Source: Collybia mongolica
Lineage: Eukaryota > Basidiomycota > Agaricomycetes > Agaricales > Clitocybaceae
Direction of reading: 5' to 3'
Assembly (NCBI GenBank): GCA_013420905.1
Contig: JAAXNY010000013.1
Span: 2,418,001-2,482,000, forward strand
Length of the DNA stretch: 64,000 bases
How positions within the stretch are numbered: the stretch's first letter is position 1; each line of letters opens with the position of its first letter. The translations under genes were made by a program, and so were the position numbers. The notes beneath the pieces are model-generated. The model saw only the letters and a list, made by a program, of their open reading frames with translations, did not search any database and was not told the origin of the DNA. Below are positions 32,185-44,843 of the stretch, piece after piece.

Positions 32185-35100
32185 TTAAAAAAGGTCGTCC
32201 TCGAAGTGAACTCTGTGGTGCCCCACCGTTATCCAATCCGGACACCCATGTTCACTCGCGCAATAAAATTCCATCCACAAAGCATCGGGAGACGGTTTAA
32301 ATCGCGCGGCCTCGGGAAACTTGGTTTTGTCTGATATGAAGATTGCATACATGGATAAGGCGTCAGGGTCGGAATCGTATATTTCCCTACACAGGAAGGC
32401 CTCCATATTGAGGTACTTAAAGTAACCCGCGTTCCACGCATCGAGGAGCTGCTCGCAAAATATGGTGAATTGGTGCTGGAACTCCCAGGTCCCGTCATGG
32501 ATATATTCCGAGTAGCTTCTGTTGATCCAGTTCTTTCGCATGGCCTGTCATTCGTGTTAAGCGTCCGGACATTACATGAATCGAAATTGAAGGGCATGCT
32601 GCTTACAGTGGCAAAACGAGCCCAAGCGTCTGTATCAACGACGCAGCCGCCCAACTCATTGGGCATACGGCACGGGTCCACCTCGTCAGGAAGACGGCGT
32701 CCTAGAGGCGTTAATTTGACGGCTATGAATGGGGAGGTTGGGCCTTGCTTCGGAATCGGGGGAACATTCAGGAGAACCAACTCTGCAACCTGTATCAGGT
32801 TTGGCCTGGTGGGATCGAAGGGCGGGTAGACGTTGATCATCTCTAGGCCAGTCGTGGTAAGGTGCTCGAACATTCCTCTCAGCGTCAGAGGAATCCATTG
32901 GCCTTCGGAGGCCAACAGATAAATAACAAAGTTAGTGTTTCATGGCGAATCATGCGTAAACTCTTCACAGAGAAAAGCCTCGAGTCCGCGCCCTGCGAAA
33001 AATAGGGAATTCCACCAGTAAAGGAGGCACGCTATGAGGTCCTGTCGTCGAGGATACCATGTAAGAGGCAAGTATTCCGAATTCAACTGGGGCTGCACTT
33101 GCTTCACAGGATGTGCGTTTTGCCAGGCGGACCTCATATCCTTTGTGATATCAGCCGAGGGACCCAGGTACATGCATAGAGCCTCACCGTGACGAACGTT
33201 CGCCAGTCTTCTCCCGTGATATTATACGCATCAAGATGTTCTGGCGCGCTCAATTGTGTGTTACTTTCAGGCTTGCTCAAACCTATAACTCGGGTAGCAT
33301 GGAAGGGCGCGTCCAGTGCGATCGTTCGTGGAGGTGGCTTGACCTTCATACAGAACGGATTTGGCTCTGTAAAGACGATGGGAATGACTGCTTTATATAT
33401 ATTCTCCAAGTCACCTTGACCCCGCGCACCCGATGTGGGCCCGCTGGATGGGAGTTCAGAATATCTCAAAAGCGATCATTAAGAATGGTACGCATATATG
33501 AAAAGAACACGGATAAATGAGTTTCGTGGGGGGTCAGCGAAGGCTGGATACTATACAAGAAATATAGAAAGATCGAAACGCGAGCCTGTTCTGCGTGCAG
33601 TCAGCCCTAATTGTGGATTGTTCTACAAAAAAAAAACATCAACTTAGTCGTACATTGGTATTACAAGAAACAGCCTCTTACCTGCTCACTTCCACCACTT
33701 AAGCCTCCCAAAATTGATACCAAAGCTAGAACCAAATGCCGAGATTTCAATGCGTTTGCCGAAGGAAAAACCACACCCTAGAAGCTTAGCTTCTACTGAA
33801 TCATCTGGGCAGCTCAACGGCGATGGGTGGGCCTGACACTGGTAGAGATGGTGTCAACGTTGTAGGGTCTGGTCCTAGGCGAGGATCGTCGAAAGATGGG
33901 TAGAGGGGGTCCAGTGGTGGATCACTCAGAGTGACAGTTGCTGGGCTATTTGGTAGCGAAAACCAAGGTCGACCGCCTTCGTTCTGCGTCGGGGAATTTA
34001 GGGCAGGTAGTGAAATCGGATCCAGTGGTAAGTTGGACAGGACGGGAGTTCCGGGTTTGGGGTTTGGACTATACCGCGCTGTTGCCAATAGTGGGCTGCT
34101 ATCGCGCTGTGAGCTGAAGAATGATGCGGGAGCACCTGGTGTTGCGGTCTGCGGTGCTGAGTTGTATGGGGCGGTGGGTTCAGAACTGAAATGTGGGTTG
34201 TACGATTCCGTTGGGGGTGCTTGATGCGATGTCGGGACATCTGTCATTGGGAGTTGCAATGCGGGGTTGTGTGAAGCGGAAGGCCCGTGATTAAAATTCG
34301 GGCTGTACCAATATGTTGACAGCGGTTCATCGTGCGATGTGAAAACGCGTGGCGTTGGGAACTGTGATAGTGGGCTGAACGGAGTGGAAGGCTCGGGGCC
34401 AAAATGCAGGTCGTACCATTCTGTCGGAGGTGGCGATGTAAGGACACCTGGTATTGGGGACTGTGGTGCTAGGTTGTATGGAGCGAAAGGCCCGTGGCCA
34501 AAATTAGGGCTGGTTAGTAGTGGATGACCACCAGCGTACCAAGGGCTGTAGTGCGATGTAGGGGCAAATGATATCGGAGTCGATGGGAGCGGCATTTGTC
34601 CAAAGCCTGGCGGCATCATTGGAAACTGTTGTGGATTTCTGGAACGAGCACTCCGGGAATATGTTTCACGGGGAATATTCTCCCTAACCCAGGAAGCGAC
34701 TCGCTTTTTCCACTCCTCATCCATAATATCCCCATAACACCATAGTGTGAGGATTATAAGGCTGAAATATAGCATACCGAGTGCAAAGAGTCCCGTCACT
34801 GCTAGGCGGGGCCCTAATGCCACTGTAGGCGAGAGTTGAAGAGTAAGATCGTGAGTCGAACCCGTTCGCCAAAGATAAGCCATGATGCTAGTCATAAAAA
34901 GAATTATCGACCTTTGGAAAGAAAAATGAGGTTAGGTCAGTACAGTTCTTCTCTGCTCTACAAACAGATATTGTGTACCATGATAACCAAACGGCGGGCA
35001 TTGCTAGGAATACCCAAACATTCCAAAATATACGTGTTTGTGTTTGCTGGGCTTCCTGGAGTGGATGAAACAACATGATTAGGAGCTTTCACTCATGTGA

Positions 35101-36524
35101 ATACGTACCTCGGCCCATTGTATCGCTTTATGCCCCTTTCTCATAGTTCCGAACCTCACGATGTACAGACAGCCATAAAGTAGACCCATAAGGCCGCACA
35201 CAAGAGCCGCTAGCGCCGCATTCCTCGCTATAGGATCGGTTGATACACCATCGATTTGGAGCGTTGTTAGTATGGCCCTGAGATTAGCGCGAGTCAATGT
35301 TTTAGTGCGATACATACAAAAATCAGCTGCAACCCACGAAAGGAGTAGTACAGAAACGATGTTGTTCATTTTCCACTCCGTCATTAGGGATTCAATGAAG
35401 GCTTCCCAGTTGAATTTAAGATTTGCAAAGGCCTCCGAGCGCGTAGGATTGAGTACAGACTCAGATAAAGCAGGAACATTTCTGATGCCATGGCGCTGGG
35501 CCCAAGTTACAAGGGCAAGTTTTCGCATTTCGGGAAGACTCAACTCAGCATCACGAAATATGCGGGTGAGACGAGAAAAGTAGAGAGAAGGGAGGCGAAG
35601 GAGTAGGTGTAAATATATTTTACGTGGGAAGGTATCCAAGCAAAACTCCGAAAGTGCCTTCAGAGGCACGCGCGAGGATTCGACTGGCGAGGGTGGATGT
35701 GTAGGATTCGAGGTAGGTTCCGGCTGTCGTTCATTCGCGATAGGGCTTTGGAAAGGGTCGACGGTCCAGTACGGTCGCTGGCTGCCGTCGCTGACTGTAT
35801 GACTCGGCGAAACCACAGTGGGCGATGAGGATGGTGGGGCATCCTCTAGATGGTTTTGCCTAGGAGTGGTCGCCTGTAATGGGCGTCGTGTTCCAGTTGA
35901 GGGACTTTGTAACACCTGGAAGTGGACAGATGTTCTGCCGCTCTCGCCTTTAGACTCCTGTATGCGATGCGGCAATAAAGAGTTTTCGGTAGGGTATGGT
36001 GTTTGGTCGGTATCTTGGAAGTTTGGTAGTTCACTAGGTTGCGATGGAAGGTCGTGGTTCACGTTGAGATCATGGGCACTGTGTTGTTCGTTCGGAGCAG
36101 GGGAATTTCCATAGAAACTCGGCAGAAATGGCCGGATTGTTTGCTTGCCGTTGGAAGGGCCACTCGGGGCTTGGTCCTGAACAACCTGATAACTAGATTT
36201 CCGAAATGACTATCGGTATGAAGCCACGAGATTGTGTATAGCGCTACAATCTTACCTGTCATCAGGACCGGGGGTGATTAGACCGGCAGAAGTCGGTGGT
36301 GAAATGCCATCGCTTGATAATTCAGGCAAATCTACTGTGGATACAGAATTGTTGTAATTTGACCTGAATGAGTTTGGGTACTCTAATAAAAATTTCGTCA
36401 ACTGGTGCTATCCCGTATGTTCGATAGTTTATTGATTGATGAGCTAACCAGGCATGTCTGCATCTACTGTTGCCATTGGCCCCTCCAAGAGGCCAGGGGG
36501 ACTGGAACCGTACGTTGCTATCAT
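32185..36524 (-). pseudogene. Paralogue A: large multi-pass membrane protein with twofold C-terminal domain, disrupted
   Basis: This is the best preserved long copy of the array. Order of parts: N-terminal piece MIATYGSSPPGLLEGPMATV from 36524; disordered region; IYLHLLLRLPSLYFSRLTRI; EAFIESLMTEWKMNNIVSVL; helix block AILTTLQIDGVSTDPIARNA to YIVRFGTMRKGHKAIQWAEE; FWNVWVFLAMPAVWLSWSII; LAVTGLFALGMLYFSLIILT; then a Pro/Ser-rich linker. The C-terminal region has DLENIYKAVIPIVFTEPNPF, HPVKQVQPQLNSEYLPLTWY, LLYWWNSLFFAGRGLEAFLC and a second related unit with LLDAWNAGYFKYLNMEAFLC. Introns in the membrane part splice in frame. Lesions: TAG at codon 27 (36446-36444), TGA after EEFTHDSP, and a 330-bp foreign insertion (33475-33806) that ends the frame at 33801. 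The function is unknown. Basidiomycete homologues of the helix block are common and uncharacterised. Confidence 0.7.
33475..33806 (-). repeat. Insertion of a 330-bp copy of the cyanovirin-like gene's 3' end into paralogue A
   Basis: This is the reverse complement of 13583-13912, about 99% identical by eye. It still carries the 3'-UTR intron, so it was copied from DNA and not from spliced RNA. It interrupts paralogue A between the Pro-rich linker (SGPPIAVEL) and the DLENIYKAV domain. These are neighbouring segments in paralogues B and D. The stop codon that now ends the linker frame (TGA at 33803-33801) comes from the insert. Confidence 0.9.
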
Positions 36525-37072
36525 TGGCGTTGGGGGGTAGGTGAACTTCGTGAACTCGATTATCGTCCATCATGTGGAATTGCTGTGGAATACATAACGG
36601 ATCGATAAAAGTGATGTGGCGCCTGAGGGGAATCAGGTGAGTAAAGAAGTGCATGAGTGGTCCTGTTCTGGCGTCTCGCCTTAGCCGAATGTGATAGCCT
36701 GTCAGGATGCACGCGAGTGTTGATTCCGAAGACTGTGGAACAATCAAATCGGGAAGCCGCCTCTATTTGCACCACAATGATCGCTAGCCCATGAGTTTAG
36801 GGAAGACATGATAGTAATTGCATGGACTTGATTTAGGTCCAAATATGAACTAAAAGATGTGGACACAGCTGCCAAAAATATGGCAACGGGAAAAAACACT
36901 GTCGCAATATCCCGAGCTGAATCTAGGGGTCATCAAGTACACATCCTGCTTCTTTTGTGGGCGCACGAACACCTTGTTCCATTTGTTCATATATGTTCGC
37001 CGGATAGCTTTCCGTTAGATTGAGAGGTGTTACAGCAATACTGGATCTATGATAGGAAGAAGCTTGATCAGA
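36525..37072. other. Upstream side of paralogue A; no gene recognised
   Basis: Similarity to the upstream side of paralogue B (ggcgcca-atcactt around 36619 and 44447) extends about 100 bp above the start and then fades. Confidence 0.35.
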
Positions 37073-37860
37073 TTATGCTGGTAACATTACAGACTGGCGG
37101 TAAAAGATGGCTTCTCCATCGCACATGCGCAACTGTGTGCTTTTCAAGATGACTGTCTTCCTCACGAGCTTCGACCCATGACTATCCAGATTAGGTGGAT
37201 CAAACACGTTGCCCCTGCTGGCACTGGGGGCAGATCCGAAGCGCAACGAAACACCTGCACTGTCTTCCCCCGAGATATCGTCCTGGATAAGCACAGGGTC
37301 TATCAATTATATCACGAAATGAGCGAGGTCGGGGAATAATCCATGGGCTCTCGGCAAATGACCTCTTGGACGTGTACGGCCTTGCTCATCAAGTCGTATA
37401 ACGCCCCACAAAACGTCGTCCTAGTATTGTAAGCAACAAGCAAGGAATCAAAATAATAAACCGATATCATACCGTGTATAAAGAGTACCAATTTTTAAGC
37501 ATGATATCTTGTTGCATCACGCACAACAGCAACAGAACTGAAGCGATGTTCAAATTTTCCACTCCCTTATCAATGAGGTGGTGTAACCCTCACAAGATAA
37601 TTTGGCGTTCGAGAAAGGCAGAGATATGATAGCAAAGTCCCATTCAGAATCCACAATACTAATCGACTTTTTCTTGTAGTGGTTCGTCGTGACAATCGCC
37701 ATGTGCTTGATATCAGGCATGCACAACTCTTCATCTGCGAACATATGAACGATCTGTGTGAAATACAGTACAGGTAACTGGAGTTGGGGGCAAAGTTGTA
37801 ACTGTTGAAGTGATGTATCAGCGAGACAACGCGAAGAAAATTTGCGGCGTTTTCAACCAT
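37073..37860 (-). pseudogene. Paralogue A' : short, internally deleted copy
   Basis: The upper part (37860-37550) reads ADEELCMPDIKHMAIVTTNH and FSNAKLSCEGYTTSLIREWK, then IMNIASVLLLL, equivalent to the start of the membrane region. It is most similar to paralogue C (SFSNLKSSWEGFIDSLMRE). The helix block AILTTL...WAE is missing. The lower part (37320-37073) jumps to the C-terminal repeat, with DPVLIQDDISGEDSAG, NVFDPPNLDSHGSKLV and RKTVIL. A stop interrupts FVI*LID. It is thus a deletion derivative of the C-type gene. Confidence 0.6.
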
Positions 37861-38745
37861 GGAGTAACCTGTTGACCTGAGAGCGACTGAGCTATCATTA
37901 GGCAGGAGGCCGTGGGCAAGATAGCGTATCTGATGCGTTTTGTCGACGTTCTGAGAAACTTAAATATGAGTTAGGAACCCGGGATTATGAGCAATAGAAG
38001 GAAAAAAAGCGTTGATTACGTGGCATAGCTATTTCTTGCAGTTGAATGGTAGGAGCATTGGCTCTCTCTGCTTTCACCTTCAACCCCATCTCTCTCTCCC
38101 CTCCATATCTACCTCGCACCCGTCCTTATCCATCCTCTCTCAAGTACAAAAACAGCTTGTTCTCGGAACTGCTTACCTCTTGCGAGCACTGCTGTGCCCA
38201 CCACATCTGCCTCCGTCATCCAGACGAAGCAACTTTTTCCATCAGCGGGAATCATGAGAGATACAGATGTAGATAAATACAAGACAAGAATAAATAAAGA
38301 ACGAACATGATCATATGACCCGTAACCTGTTTACTCCATATCTTTTTTGGTAATATTATTATTAATGATATCAGCCATTTATATCATCTTGAATAATATT
38401 TTTTTTCGTAATTTTGCTAACCCTTTTGAGTTTTGGACGTTTCATGATCAACGATCACCCCAGGAAGTACAAGTTTTCAGATAGGCCGAAAACCTTGGAA
38501 AAATCCTGAAATTCAGTCGGAGTTTCAGTTGGACAGAAATCAAAAATCTAAACTTGAATTTTTGGTAGAACAGAAATGGTTCCGGATAAATCGAGATTAA
38601 TTATTGTTATCAAACCGACTGAAAACAGTAAGTAAATGCTAGATTTCAGGAATGCTGAAATGTGTGACAATTTCAGGGACAATTGCAGTGTCTCCAAAAA
38701 CAATTAAATAATTGATGTTTTCGGAGCAGCCGAAATTCCTAGCGC
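37861..38745. other. AT-rich spacer with diverged repeat debris
   Basis: A 76-codon frame at 38046-38276 is not protein-like. From 38390 to 38740 motifs such as ccgaaa, ctgaaattcag and tttcagt recur in both orientations (for example ataggccgaaaacc at 38481 and gttttcggagcagccgaaat at 38718), suggesting an old small inverted-repeat element. I cannot define ends. Confidence 0.35.
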
Positions 38746-39607
38746 ATGAGAATGCTCCGGATTGATTTGGGGTTGGACCCGCACCACATGGTGCAGATTT
38801 CTCCAGGTGAGCTCTATGTCCTTCACTGTGTTACACTTGTTTTAGAGAGGAGTGGGATATTGACTTACCATGATGAACACCTTCCAACCTCTGTTTGTAA
38901 ACATTTCTGTATCAAGGCCTTCTGGTATATCCTTCATATTATCTGTTCACAAAGTGATAACTCAGATAGGAGTGAAAGTTGTGTGTGGCTCAGGTACTTC
39001 TGGGGGTGGTGCAACTTCCACTCTGAACAGATTCAGCACTGTTAAGATGACAGGGAGAATTGCCTTATATATGTTCTCGAGACTGTGTGGATGCCACACA
39101 CCCAACACAAGTCCGCTTAATGGGAGATGACTTGGGCTTGCATAAGTAACAGGTACTTCAATGATAACACCTGCTGGAGACAGGACTAACACCATGGAGT
39201 CTGGCCCTGGTCGAGGGTCTAGGATGGGTGCGTGGATGGGAGGAGGCTGTCAGTCACTTTGTACTAAAGTTATTGGGGCATCTGTACAGAATAGCTGGTG
39301 ACACTGTCACTAAGTTGCATTAGAGGACTTAAAATTTCAGGACTTGCAGCCAAACTGACAGTTTGTGATATTGGAGTTTGGTGGATGAAATCAGGGCAGT
39401 AGCCCCCCCAGTAGGGACTGGGATTTGGGTTCTGCATTGGCATTGGTGATACTTGATCATTGCCAGACTATGAAACAAAATCAGGCTGTGGTACTGAGGA
39501 ATAAAGTGGAGTACTAGAGTTCTCTGGAACAAAATTTGGGTTGCCCCATTTATAGCATGCCATGGACTGTGATGTAAGGTTGGGAACTGGGGTGGAGTGG
39601 GTGCAAT

Positions 39608-40217
39608 TAGACTGTCCGCAGTCCAGGCCAGGACCTCACGGACCCAGGTTAACCTGGGGCTGACCCCGAGGGCCAGGGGCCAGGGCCAGCATATGAGTGG
39701 ACCAGCCCCTTTGGACAGGGCCAGGGCCACTGTGAGTACTGGCCCAGCCCTCAGGCTGGACCTGGGTCAGACCTGGCCGGCCTTATATGTTGGCAGGTGG
39801 TGAAAGTGCTACCAAATAGTGGGGGTATAGAGAATGCAAGATCAAACCTTGAAAAATAATAACTCTTGTCTGAAATTATTAGTAATCAATGATTTTTGAT
39901 CAAATTCCTGTTGTCAAGTGGCTTCAGAGCAGAAATTTCTCTGATGATCTAGATGTGCAAGGAGTGAAAATACTAGGATAATTCATTGGGAGATAGTTGT
40001 ATTTAATTGATAGATGTTAAATATGGTATGTATCAGCAGTAGACATCTCCCCAGACTATTAAACAATTTCTTTTTTTTTTTACCACTGGACCTGGTTGAC
40101 CCGGGGCCAGCCTTGGACCGACCAGGTCCGACAAAGAGGTGGACCAGCCCTCGGGGCCAGGGCCAGGTCCAGCAAAAATTGGTCGGACCTGGCCTGGACT
40201 GGACTGTGTACAGTCTA
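39608..40217. mobile_element. Non-autonomous hAT-type element 1 (610 bp, 8-bp target duplication)
   Basis: The ends are tagactgtccgcagtccagg and, reversed, tagactgtacacagtccag. A perfect 8-bp direct repeat ggtgcaat flanks it (39600-39607 and 40218-40225), as made by hAT transposases. The subterminal regions are packed with ggccagg/cctggcc motifs and are very GC-rich, while the centre is AT-rich. There is no transposase frame. It lies in the linker-coding part of paralogue B. Confidence 0.9.
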
Positions 40218-41764
40218 GGTGCAATGGACATTGGGATGGCTGGGAAGGTGCAAAGCCAGGAGCCATATACATATATTGCTGGTTTCTGGGTTGAGAACCA
40301 TGTGTATATGCTTTGCAAGGAATATTCTCCTTGACCCAAGAGGCAACTCTCTTTTTCCACTTTTCATCCATGATGTCACCATAATGCTGGAGTGTGTAGA
40401 TAATAAGTCCGAAATATAACATGCCAAGACTGAATAGCCCTGTGACTGCCAGGCAAGGCCCTAACACTGTTGTTGGCAAGATCACAAGTACACAGTCATA
40501 ACTTGAGCCTGTTTGCCAAACATATGCCATGATACTGTTAATAAATAGAATAATTGACCTTTGAAATACAATACAAGAATGCAATAAGTAATACTGCTCA
40601 TTGCCATAGAAAGGGATATGGCATACCAACATAACCAAATGGCAGGCATTGGAAGAAACACCCAAACATTCCAGAATATCTGCATCTTGTCTGTTGTGCT
40701 TCCTGGTCAAATGGGTTGAATTAATTGGAGGCTTTTTGCTTGATGACTGACAGAGCGTTTATATGTACTTCAGCCCATTGTATGGCTTTATACCCTTTCC
40801 TCATGGTCCTGAACCTGACAGTATACATACAACCATAAAGCAAACCCATCAGGCCACACACCAGAGATGTTAGCACTGCATTATGGGCTACGGGATTGTT
40901 TGAAACATTGTCAATTTGAAGGGTGGTGAGAATGGATCTGATATTTCTTATTAATATTATATTCAGGTGAAATTTAGGGGTAGCTCATGAAAGAAGCAGA
41001 ACAGCAATAATGTTGTCCATCTTCCACTCAGTCATCAGTGACTCAATAAATGCTTCCCAATTAAACTTGAGGCTTCTGAGTGCATAGGGTTAAGCTCTGG
41101 CCTCATTGAAGCAGGAACAGAATCCCCAACACCATGAAGTTGAGCCCAAGTTACAAGAGCGAGTTTTTGCATCTCTGGAAGACTCAGTTCAGTGTTGTGA
41201 AAAATACAAGTAAGATGGGAAAAGTATAGATGAGGGAGGCGGAGGAGTAGGTGTAAGTATATCTGGCATGGTACTGTGTTGAGGCAGAATGCTGAAAGGG
41301 TATTCAAAGGATGTTGTACAGGTTCCAGAATTGAAGGCAGATGGATAGTTAAGGGTTCTTGTGGGCACTCATTATTTGCAATTGAGCTTTGAAAGGGATC
41401 AAAGGTATTATATGCCTGGTGGCTACTGCTGCTAATTGGGGACCCAGTCGGGACTACACCCAAGGGTGTAAAGCTTGGAAAGGAGGTATTGGAGTGGTAA
41501 ATAACACTAGGGGCAACTGGGCTGAAAGAATTTTCATTTGAGCTGGACCTGGATGAGACGGATTGAAAAGGAGGGATATATGGAGTGGAACAAATAGGAG
41601 TATGTGGAGGGGTTTCACCCACAATTCTCAAGCCACTTTGACGGCCAGCATCATTGACATGATGCAATGACAAAGAATCATCTATGTATTTGGAGGCTAG
41701 GGCGTTGTCAGAGCTCTGTGATCTGCTAGTTTGTAAAGGGTCACTGTCACCCAAGACAGGTCTC

Positions 41765-43894
41765 TAGACTGTCCGCAGTCCAGGCCAGGACTTCACAGAC
41801 CCGGGTCAACCCAGGGCTGACCCCGAGGGCCAGGGGCCAGGGCCAGCATATGAGTGGACTGGCCCCTTTGGACAGGGCCAGGGCCACTGTGAGTACTGGC
41901 CCGGCCCTTGGGCTGGACCCGGGTTGGACCTGGCTGGCCTTATATGTTGGGGGGTGGTGAAAATGCTACCAAATAGTGCGGGTAAATAGTGGGGGAATAG
42001 AGAATGCAAGATCAAACCTTGAAAAATCTATAACATATGGGAGAGTCAACGTGGGAATTGTTCAAGGATGAGTCAGCATTGGTCAGCATGACTAATATTT
42101 GTCAGCTATTTGTAATCACTCTCAAAACCTTCTCTTATACTCTGCTGCACATGACTGTACTGATCATGTGACCCATTCAAAACATCGGTCAATCCCACCC
42201 ATATAAAATTTCTTTCTATGATCTGCTCAACCAGGGATAAGCTGTAATGAGAACAATTACAAGAAAACTACAAGAAAACAGTTTGCATTGCTTCACACCC
42301 CTGCTGTTGGAGTGGGTTGTAGTAGTAATTAGTATCAAACTCAATATTTCTGCTCCTTTAGTAGTGGGTTCTGTCTCTTTACTCTTATAGCTCCAGGAGG
42401 GGCATATGAGGTGCTCTTGCAGATTTTCTACCTGACCCCATACAGGCATGGATATCTGTCCAGCCTGCAGAAACCTGTGGGAAACAGGCCTTGGGGCCCC
42501 AAAAGTAGGGCCCCACTCAAAATAATGAAAAGATTCTATTGTGATTATAATTTGGTTAATCCTTGGCCATTCTGAAATTTGTAGGGTTATGGATCTGTGG
42601 GTCAGGGGAACAATATCTGTTGGAATACCTGTGCCATGGGCTAATTACTGTAAAAAATGATACAGGCACAGGAAAATGGTAGTTGATAGTTGTAAATGCA
42701 ACCCTATGTCATGCTGTGCTGACCCAAGGTTGGCCAGAATGAGATCTTGCAGAGGAACCCAAAGGCATATTTAAGAAGTTAGGTAAAGGCTGTCTACTTA
42801 CCTAGCAGAGGGGAATACTCTGCAGATCCTCTGCTAGGGGTCTCTATTCTATATACTTATTCTAGATAATAGCTATGAAGTCCCATTGTTGCCATGTGGC
42901 TCAGGGTTACAAGGTACATATATTATATACAAGCAAGTCATTGTGCTCTGATGGTTATGCAATAAGTAAGGCATATGAGTGGCAATACTGGGCATCACAA
43001 TAGCAGGGTGTACAGGTGCCAATGGCAAGAGGTGCTGATAGCAGAGGTGTACTGACAGCAGGGGATCTGATGAACAATGAGTGAATGTTGATATCACAAG
43101 TTGTAACAGTGTGGGCAGAATTGGGCACCCTCCTTGCAATAGTATGGAAAGGCCACACATGATTCTACAGGCATTGGGGATCTGACCTACCTCTCTAACC
43201 CAGGTAAGTCTAATTTCAAGCACCTATGGCTTTTCATACCATGGAATTATATAAGTTTCAGCAGATTGGTAGGTAGTTGCCAGGGATCACAGGTAGTTAA
43301 CAGGTATAAATGTCACATACAAACAACCTCTGATATGTGAGCACCTCAATGTACATATATCCATAGATTAATAGTAGCTCATATGCTTTTCCTTCAAGCA
43401 TGAGCCTATCATATCAAATTAAAGTAATATATATTATTTGGATTAACAATTGTGCCAATTAGTGGGATAAAGCATTGTGTGGCACCGTGCCGAAGGCATG
43501 GGTCTTTAGCTCGTAATAACTCTTGTCCGAAATTATTAGTAATCAATGATTTTTGATCAAATTCCTGTTGTCAAGTGGCTTCAGAGCAGAAATTTCTCTG
43601 ATGATCCAGATGTGCAAGGTAGGATAATTCATTGGGAGAGAGTTGTAATTAATTGATAGATGTTAAATATGGTATGTATCAGCAGTAGACATCTCCCCAG
43701 ACTATTAAACAATTTCTTTTTTTTTTTACCACTGGACCTGGTTGACCCGGGGCCGGCCTTGGACCGACCCGGCCCGGCCCTGGCCCTCAATCAGAGGGCC
43801 AGGTCCGACAAAGAGGTGGACCGGCCCTCGGGGCCAGGGCCAGGTCCAGCAAAAATAGGTCGGACCTGGCCCGGACCGGACCGTGTACAGTCTA
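41765..43894. mobile_element. Non-autonomous hAT-type element 2 (2130 bp, 8-bp target duplication)
   Basis: It has the same ends as element 1, with the perfect 8-bp duplication caggtctc (41757-41764 and 43895-43902). Its first 260 bp match 39608-39865 and its last 380 bp match 39860-40217. About 1.5 kb of unique interior (42030-43510) has no recognisable transposase and little CpG. It interrupts paralogue B in the N-terminal coding region. Confidence 0.9.
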
Positions 43895-44350
43895 CAGGTC
43901 TCAGCACATCATGAGTTTCTCCCGGGCTGAGCGAACTTGGGTGTAGAGTACGAGAAGGCAGGCGAACTGCTTGTTTGACGTTGAGAGGACTGCTCAAAGA
44001 TTGACCCTGTGCGGCCTGGTCGCTGTGATGCGAGGGTAGTTGTGGTTGTGAGCCGCAGGGTCGTATAAAACATGCTCACAAATCCGACGCAGGCCAGTTG
44101 GTGTGGAGTGTAGTTGGTTCAGCGGTAGTTGGCGGCAAAATCTCATCTTGCGTTAATTCAGGTAACTCGAGCGTGCGTGGAGAATTATTACCATTCAGCT
44201 CGAACAAGCTCTGGTACTCTGATACAAACCTCGTTAAACCGGCATCGTATACTCACTCATCAACCTAAAAAGTTCACCAGGCACACGTATATCTAATGTT
44301 GTCGTCGACATCTCCGAAACCAGGGCAGGACTAGGATCGTGCGTCGCCAT

Positions 44351-44843
44351 CGTTCACGTTGGAGATGTGATACTCGTGAGGTATCAAGTATTTCCTGTTG
44401 TGAAACTGCTGTTGAGCGCGTTTCTGATCGATTAAGTGATCTGGCGCCTAGATAAGATTAAGCGAGCAAACCGGTGCATCCTCGTGCCTTGTGTGGGACT
44501 GATATGACAAGGACGGCGTCAAAAGGAGTACATCTTTTTCCAAGGACCTTGGGGATAAAAAAAAAGAAGTCAAGAAAATATTATTTCTATTTGCATAATA
44601 CGCCTAATGATTGTTGACACTTCATATTGGAAGCAAAGAGGCAATGCTTGGAGGCCTGGAGGGACATTGTTTCATTTCTGAGTTTGAGTAAAATACGTAA
44701 ACGTTACTGTCGTACGCTTCAAAGGCGATAAACAATAGTTTAGCACTGCCGTTTCTCAGACTGAATCTAAAAAAGCAGTGCCTTGCCCTTCTTCTGTGCG
44801 CACTGGAGCCATTTGTCGCACCTGTTCGCTAGCAAAGCTTCCG
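44351..44843. other. Spacer between paralogues B and C
   Basis: This is the upstream side of B. CpG is normal. I see no gene; the first 100 bp resemble the upstream side of paralogue A. Confidence 0.35.

Larger units (their letters stand above)
38746..44350 (-). pseudogene. Paralogue B: CpG-depleted copy carrying two hAT-type insertions
   Basis: The N terminus at 44350 reads MATHDPSPALVSEMSTTTLD and IRVPGELFRLM, then after an intron YQSLFELNGNNSPRTLELPE. The membrane region (41754-40240) has IYLHLLLRLPHLYFSHLTCI, FWNVWVFLPMPAIWLCW and LAVTGLFSLGMLYFGLIIYT, and MDEKWKKRVASWVKENIP. The C-terminal piece (39195-38746) has SLENIYKAILPVILTVLNLF and, after an intron, KDIELTWRNLHHVVRVQPQI, where the copy ends. 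The remaining C-terminal repeat is missing. Two insertions (39608-40217 and 41765-43894) split it. From 38.8 to 41.7 kb almost every CpG of paralogue A is TpG or CpA here; outside the insertions, the N-terminal part (43.9-44.35 kb) keeps CpG. Confidence 0.75.

Noticed and set aside
38041..38276. 76-81-codon plus-strand frames
   Set aside because: No similarity to anything in the window, odd composition, and no splice or promoter context.
43481..43515. Short string with ggcaccgtgccgaaggcat as a hairpin or separate insertion inside hAT element 2
   Set aside because: A 7-bp palindrome only; no target duplication or second copy was found.
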